The position numbers and the translations under genes were made by a program. A DNA stretch of 23,142 nt from a virus. Position 1 is the stretch's first letter. Each line of letters opens with the position of its first letter. This document shows, piece by piece, positions 20,100 to 23,142 of this stretch. Where the stretch lies: the IMG/VR virus record IMGVR_UViG_3300032893_000277, positions 1 through 23,142 of that record; one strand, given 5' to 3'. The notes under the pieces were generated by a model. The model saw nothing but the letters and a program-made list of their open reading frames with translations, had not been told where the DNA came from and ran no database searches.

Positions 20100-20284
20100 T
20101 AATGCTCTCCTCCCTCTGGAAGTCCATTTTGAGCCCGCATCATTCTGTCATATAGCTCAAAGATGGTTTGATAGCGCTCTCTAACTCTTAAATCCGAAAG
20201 CTGACCTTCTCTTTCTCCAGCGTTAGCGGAGCTATAAGCTGTGGCATCTACTTTAGTTGTTAATTCGCATGGTCTTATTGTCAT
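20099..20284 (-). CDS. small hypothetical protein, 61 aa
   Basis: An AAAAGGACTAAATT site precedes the ATG. The sequence is helical and polar (GEREGQLSDLRVRERYQTIF, then ELYDRMMRAQNGLPEGGEH), with no motif. Start and stop both overlap neighbours: ATGA with the open frame upstream, and a stop shared with the DUF551 start. It is likely part of a compact operon between the small-terminase-like gene and the capsid gene. Confidence 0.65.
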   Translation of the reverse strand: MTIRPCELTTKVDATAYSSANAGEREGQLSDLRVRERYQTIFELYDRMMRAQNGLPEGGEH

Positions 20285-20460
20285 AATTTAGTCCTTTTAC
20301 ATATAAGTAATAATTTGAATTTCCAGCGTAAATATACCATGTATAAAGGCGACCAGTTTATTTTAAATATACAAACGAAGCCATCTAATTCTTTGCCTCT
20401 TCTTTTTTCTAACACAAAACCAGCACGCCAACTAAAGGTAAATAACCAGTTTTTGATAAT
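20281..20460 (-). CDS. 59-codon frame without ATG, Trp-rich, possibly ATT or ATC start
   Basis: The frame is open from directly behind the stop of the gene upstream (20461) to a TGA that overlaps the next ATG (ATGA at 20284-20281). It fills the gap exactly. The translation is protein-like: IIKNWLFTFSWRAGFVLEKR, then RGKELDGFVCIFKINWSPLY. AAAAGGAT lies 4-7 nt before ATT (20460) and ATC (20457), both rare but real start codons. The only ATG is at codon 41. It could be a true gene with a weak start, or a decayed one. Confidence 0.4.
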   Translation of the reverse strand: MIKNWLFTFSWRAGFVLEKRRGKELDGFVCIFKINWSPLYMVYLRWKFKLLLICKRTKL

Positions 20461-20823
20461 TTAATCCTTTTTCTCTAACTTCTTCTGTCTTCTTCGTCTC
20501 CACATTTCTCTAGCTGCCATGCTTCTGGGATTGGGTTCGGACGGTTCGGCTGGCATCGTATAGATGTTTGCGGCTTCTAAAAAGGCCATGCGCTCTTTGA
20601 TTTCTGTTACATCGGCATGTAGCTCGATTCTAAATTCTTTTTGTTCAGTTCTGAGAATATTTATATCGCTGCCTGTTTCATAACGTAGAGTTTTAATGTC
20701 TTTGCGTATCGAGTTTAATTCTTCTCGTATATCGCTTTTCAGATTGCGAAACATTCCATATACAAGCGCAACGATAGTTGCAGCTGATCCAACCATTCCC
20801 CAATTAATGTTCTCTAGTACCAT
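20461..20823 (-). CDS. membrane-anchored coiled-coil protein, 120 aa
   Basis: The start at 20823 is preferred over 20829, because GAGG then lies at normal distance. One transmembrane helix at residues ~7-24 (NWGMVGSAATIVALVYGMF) is followed by a long coiled coil (KSDIREELNSIRKDIKTLRY, then FRIELHADVTEIKERMAFLE) and a very basic end (REMWRRRRQKKLEKKD). This topology recurs in phage holin- or spanin-like and membrane-tether proteins. It overlaps the small-terminase-like gene by 20 nt. A lysis role is possible and unproven. Confidence 0.65.
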   Translation of the reverse strand: MVLENINWGMVGSAATIVALVYGMFRNLKSDIREELNSIRKDIKTLRYETGSDINILRTEQKEFRIELHADVTEIKERMAFLEAANIYTMPAEPSEPNPRSMAAREMWRRRRQKKLEKKD

Positions 20824-21268
20824 TATCATCCTCAGTATTTGATTTTTCTGAGGTTACATTCTGCCTGTTTTTCTGCATTTCATCAAGCTGAGACATCATC
20901 GTTGAGAAGGTTTTTAGAGTTTCTGGGGCGACGGTGTGTTCCGTGGTTTCTTTCTGTTCGAGGCGGACTTTGCCGAGCCAAATTAAGAGAGTATTATCCC
21001 CTTTATCTGTATTACCAATTGCTTTATCAAATTGAGCTTTCTTTAATAAAGAATCGCCACTTTGTTTCTTTTGTTGTGCATAAGCAGTGAAAGTAGTTCC
21101 ATGTTCTTTCTCACATCTATTATAAAGCGTATCAGGATAAACACCGAGAAAAGCGGCTACTTCAGTGCCCAAACAGCCAGCTTGTAAAAGCTCGTCAACC
21201 ACCTTCCATTCTATTTCAGCGGAAGGTCGGCCTGTGGGTCTTTGAACGTCTTTATTGACTCGTGACAT
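20804..21268 (-). CDS. terminase small subunit-like DNA-binding protein, 154 aa
   Basis: The N-terminal GRPSAEIEWKVVDELLQAGC (residues 13-32), then LGTEVAAFLGVYPDTLYNRC, forms a helix-turn-helix of the type in small terminases. The GRP start, an AxxLGVxxDTLYxR recognition helix, and a later LIWLGKVRLEQKE segment are family features. Small terminases bind the packaging site and load the large subunit. The acidic, polar tail (NVTSEKSNTEDDNGTREH) fits a flexible contact to the large subunit. The large terminase gene is not in the window. Confidence 0.75.
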   Translation of the reverse strand: MSRVNKDVQRPTGRPSAEIEWKVVDELLQAGCLGTEVAAFLGVYPDTLYNRCEKEHGTTFTAYAQQKKQSGDSLLKKAQFDKAIGNTDKGDNTLLIWLGKVRLEQKETTEHTVAPETLKTFSTMMSQLDEMQKNRQNVTSEKSNTEDDNGTREH

Positions 21269-21344
21269 CTTACTTAACCATATAGTATTTGATTTAAAAT
21301 TTAGCCAGCTCTATTTTAAGCCCTTGTAAAAAAGGAGATTTGAG

Positions 21345-21482
21345 ATGAGAGTGGCGATTAATATCCGTTTTGTGATAATAATGATAGGTTTTATAATGTG
21401 TTATATATTACTTCATGAAATATGGCAAGAGGTTAGATCAATTAACGAAACAGTTTTTGAACTGATTAATCAAAAGACCTAA
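21345..21482 (+). CDS. 45-aa single-membrane-segment peptide
   Basis: AAAGGAGATTTGAG before the ATG is a strong ribosome binding site. The peptide has one hydrophobic helix (FVIIMIGFIMCYILLHEIW) and a polar acidic tail (QEVRSINETVFELINQKT). It is the only plus-strand gene on this side and lies between two minus-strand genes, converging on the outer-membrane barrel gene. A holin-like or inner-membrane role next to an outer-membrane protein is conceivable, with no direct evidence. Confidence 0.6.
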   Translation: MRVAINIRFVIIMIGFIMCYILLHEIWQEVRSINETVFELINQKT

Positions 21483-21492
21483 CCTCGTTGGT

Positions 21493-22557
21493 TTATTTTC
21501 TTAGGTCAACCCATTCTCCGAGTTTAGGGTCGTCGTAAGGTGTTTTTGTTGTTGGCTTAGGCGTTGGAGTTTCCTCCTCAATAGCCTTAGAAGCCATCGC
21601 TGGCCATACGCCGATAAAGTCTGGCTTCCACCATGATTTAGGTGGCGTAGGCTTAGGCTCTGGTTCCTTGACCTCTGGGATAGGCTCAGGAACAGGAGCT
21701 ATGACTTCCTGCTCAACAGGCTTAACCACAACTGGCTCTATTACCTCTTTTTCCTCTTTAACAGATCCCTTATCGACTTTGACTTCAGCAGGAGGGATAA
21801 AGACTCCAGCAGGACTTTCAGGAACAAAAGGAGGAACGAAGCTTTCTCTAGCCTTTGGAGCTTCGGGTCTTTCTCTTGTGTAGAAGAAGTCGTTTGATTT
21901 ACGGATGGGCTGGGTTTTGTTGTCTCTTTTACCGCCGAAGCTAACTCCAAAGGAAAAAAGAAATCCGTGCCCACCATTCTTGTAAAAGGGATGGAGGCCG
22001 ATTTGAAGGGAGTCTTGAAACGTAAGAAGAATAGAGGAGTTATATCCCCAATTCTTAGTCCCGTGGTTGAAAAAAGGCATGACGCCTATTTCTAGTCTGT
22101 TTGAAGCGCGATATGTGATACCGAATTCAGTGACGGCATGATGAAGTATAGATCCTCCCTTGTAAGAAGCTTGCTTCTTAAGAGGAAGATAATAGTTCGT
22201 CGAAAGGATATACTTTTCGGCAAAGAGTTCAATTCCTGGGGAAAGCTGGTGCAAATAGACCTTGGATCTATTGTTTGCAGCGTAGGCAAGGTTAAGGCCG
22301 AAGCCGTTGTCCCGAAAAAATTTTCTGTAGCCCAGACCGCCTTCAAAATGATGAGTTTTGTTTAGATAAGGCTTGTATCCCAGTGATAGGATAGCGAAGT
22401 TATCATCTTTGAATTCGAGATGGGTTTGATGTTCTAGGTTAAGCTGAGTGTAGCTTGCGTCTCGGCTGTCGGCTTTGAAACCGATGTGCTGATAGTTTTC
22501 GTGTGAAATAAGCTGAGAGCTTATTAGCAGTGAAGCAAAAACATGGTTTAGTTTCAT
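21493..22557 (-). CDS. outer-membrane beta-barrel of the chlamydial inverse-autotransporter type, 354 aa
   Basis: The N-terminus (MKLNHVFASLLISSQLISHE) is a signal peptide. Residues ~25-215 show alternating amphipathic beta strands with aromatic girdles. Typical segments are FEGGLGYRKFFRDNGFGLNL, HQLSPGIELFAEKYILSTNY, ITYRASNRLEIGVMPFFNHG and GGHGFLFSFGVSFGGK. The HQxSPGxEL...YxLSxNYYLP pattern recalls the inverse-autotransporter barrels found as large families in chlamydiae (known to me, not computed). Residues 230-354 are a Pro/Glu/Lys-rich spacer (EPVVVKPVEQEVIAPVPEPI) ending in a short Trp-rich segment. On a phage this may alter the host surface, exclude other phages or aid lysis. Confidence 0.7.
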   Translation of the reverse strand: MKLNHVFASLLISSQLISHENYQHIGFKADSRDASYTQLNLEHQTHLEFKDDNFAILSLGYKPYLNKTHHFEGGLGYRKFFRDNGFGLNLAYAANNRSKVYLHQLSPGIELFAEKYILSTNYYLPLKKQASYKGGSILHHAVTEFGITYRASNRLEIGVMPFFNHGTKNWGYNSSILLTFQDSLQIGLHPFYKNGGHGFLFSFGVSFGGKRDNKTQPIRKSNDFFYTRERPEAPKARESFVPPFVPESPAGVFIPPAEVKVDKGSVKEEKEVIEPVVVKPVEQEVIAPVPEPIPEVKEPEPKPTPPKSWWKPDFIGVWPAMASKAIEEETPTPKPTTKTPYDDPKLGEWVDLRK

Positions 22558-22568
22558 ATTATTTTATT

Positions 22569-22745
22569 TCATCCTTTTTTTTTCTGCAAACCTCCTTTTT
22601 TCTTGAGGCGATGCAGCTCTCGTATGGCGGGGTCTCTGATTTTTTCGTCGTAATCCGCCAATTTATCGTTTTTTTTTGCGGCTTTTTCTATAATTCGCTC
22701 ACCTTTTCGCAAACTTCTTGAAACCGCTCTCATTTTCTTATCCAT
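22569..22745 (-). CDS. small basic helical protein, 58 aa
   Basis: AAAGGAAGTCTT lies before the ATG. The product is extremely basic (MDKKMRAVSRSLRKGERIIE, later LHRLKKKGGLQKKKG), helical, with no Cys. It could bind nucleic acid, like the basic small proteins of many phages. It ends 12 nt before the start of the barrel gene and probably shares its transcript. Confidence 0.6.
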   Translation of the reverse strand: MDKKMRAVSRSLRKGERIIEKAAKKNDKLADYDEKIRDPAIRELHRLKKKGGLQKKKG

Positions 22746-22773
22746 TAAGACTTCCTTTCATCTCACAACCCAT

Positions 22774-22926
22774 TTACGCCCTTGTCTTTTTCTTAAACCT
22801 AGGGACTTTAGAGCCAACAAATACCGCTGAGCAGAAAGGGCAAATTTTCCGCCGTAGAATCGTTGCTTTAAACCAGCTAACAATCTTTTTCTTTCTTGCA
22901 GTTCCAATTTTAAAAGCCTTGAACAT
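22774..22926 (-). CDS. small basic protein with a CPFC half-knuckle, 50 aa
   Basis: The second ATG (22926) is chosen because AAAGGAACC stands just before it. An ATG at 22950 would add eight residues and has a weaker site. The sequence is basic (FKIGTARKKKIVSWFKATIL), then RRKICPFCSAVFVGSKVPRF, with one CxxC pair, which might form half of a zinc site in a dimer. It lies between the helicase-loader-like gene and the 58-aa gene in one probable operon. Function unknown. Confidence 0.55.
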   Translation of the reverse strand: MFKAFKIGTARKKKIVSWFKATILRRKICPFCSAVFVGSKVPRFKKKTRA

Positions 22927-22975
22927 TATGGTTCCTTTAATTTGACTCATACCTTATTTACGGTTTTTGGTAAAA

Positions 22976-23142
22976 TTATTTTTTGTTTTTCCATTCGCTT
23001 CGCAATGAACTTCCGGCCACAACAATCGAATGCATATCCTTAAGGCGATCCGAAACCCTTTCTCCTATCAAGTCTGACATCTCTTCGTAGGGTATATTTG
23101 TGCTTACAAAGGTTGTTTTTTCTTCTTTGTATCTTGTGTTAA
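22976..23142 (-). CDS. C-terminal end of a DnaC/IstB-like ATPase (helicase loader), cut by the window edge
   Basis: The frame is open to the window end and reads NTRYKEEKTTFVSTNIPYEE, then MSDLIGERVSDRLKDMHSIV and VAGSSLRSEWKNKK. The RYxEEKxTxxxTN (sensor 1), ERVSDRL (arginine-finger region) and GSSLR (sensor 2-like) elements in this order are the C-terminal hallmarks of the DnaC-type AAA+ ATPases. These load the replicative helicase onto DNA. The Walker A and B parts lie outside the window. This is the only replication gene seen here and suggests a replication module to the right. Confidence 0.8.
   Translation of the reverse strand, partial: NTRYKEEKTTFVSTNIPYEEMSDLIGERVSDRLKDMHSIVVAGSSLRSEWKNKK

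Overview
The window looks like part of the genome of a short-tailed (podovirus-like) double-stranded DNA phage, or a prophage or metagenomic copy of one. The evidence is a major capsid protein of the phage N4 gp56 type, a small-terminase-like protein, a scaffold-like protein, three Gly/Ala-rich ejection-type proteins, a gp53-like tail fibre, many tiny tightly overlapping genes and two tRNAs. The sequence is AT-rich. The likely host is a member of the Chlamydiota or another obligate intracellular bacterium: a gene at 21493-22557 encodes an outer-membrane barrel of the chlamydial inverse-autotransporter type. The host is an inference; the phage nature is well supported.

Layout. Positions 1-1052 (+) hold the end of a cut gene and four tiny phage proteins. 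Positions 1059-2043 (-) hold three small genes. A scaffold-like gene (2121-2807, +) ends in a clear terminator. Positions 2918-4351 (+) hold seven or eight very small genes, most with one or two membrane segments. Positions 4348-7114 (-) encode three probable internal or ejection proteins. Positions 7115-9685 are a plus-strand island inside the minus-strand structural genes. It holds six blocks of a degenerate 5-nt tandem repeat placed symmetrically (three before, three after) around a two-gene operon, then a GroES-like gene with a duplicated 3' end, then tRNA-Tyr and tRNA-Thr. Positions 9687-17372 (-) are the tail, neck and virion-surface genes. Positions 17374-19441 (-) are the capsid gene, split by two related group I introns. 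One intron carries a LAGLIDADG homing endonuclease on the opposite strand. Positions 19710-21268 (-) hold packaging and accessory genes. Positions 21345-23142 hold a small membrane protein, the outer-membrane barrel, two small basic proteins and the C-terminal end of a DnaC-like helicase loader.

The most unusual object is the repeat island. Six arrays of 12-17 units with consensus A-N-N-T-G (equivalently TGA plus two variable bases) keep an exact 5-nt phase over 60-85 nt each. A good sigma70-type promoter lies about 10 nt upstream of the first block, so the arrays are probably the 5' and 3' untranslated parts of one transcript. A strict 5-nt phase suits an oligomeric protein that binds RNA or single-stranded DNA with one subunit per unit. 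The TRAP target (NAG triplets with 2-nt spacers) is the closest known architecture. The first gene of the enclosed operon is a phage protein with a glycine-rich loop that could be such a binder. I know of no described system that matches this arrangement.

The second notable object is the capsid gene. Splice sites can be read from P1 pairings with U-G wobbles and from terminal guanosines, and the joined exons restore a normal capsid sequence. The exception is an in-frame 63-nt segment with stops next to the first 5' splice site, which leaves two possible exon ends.
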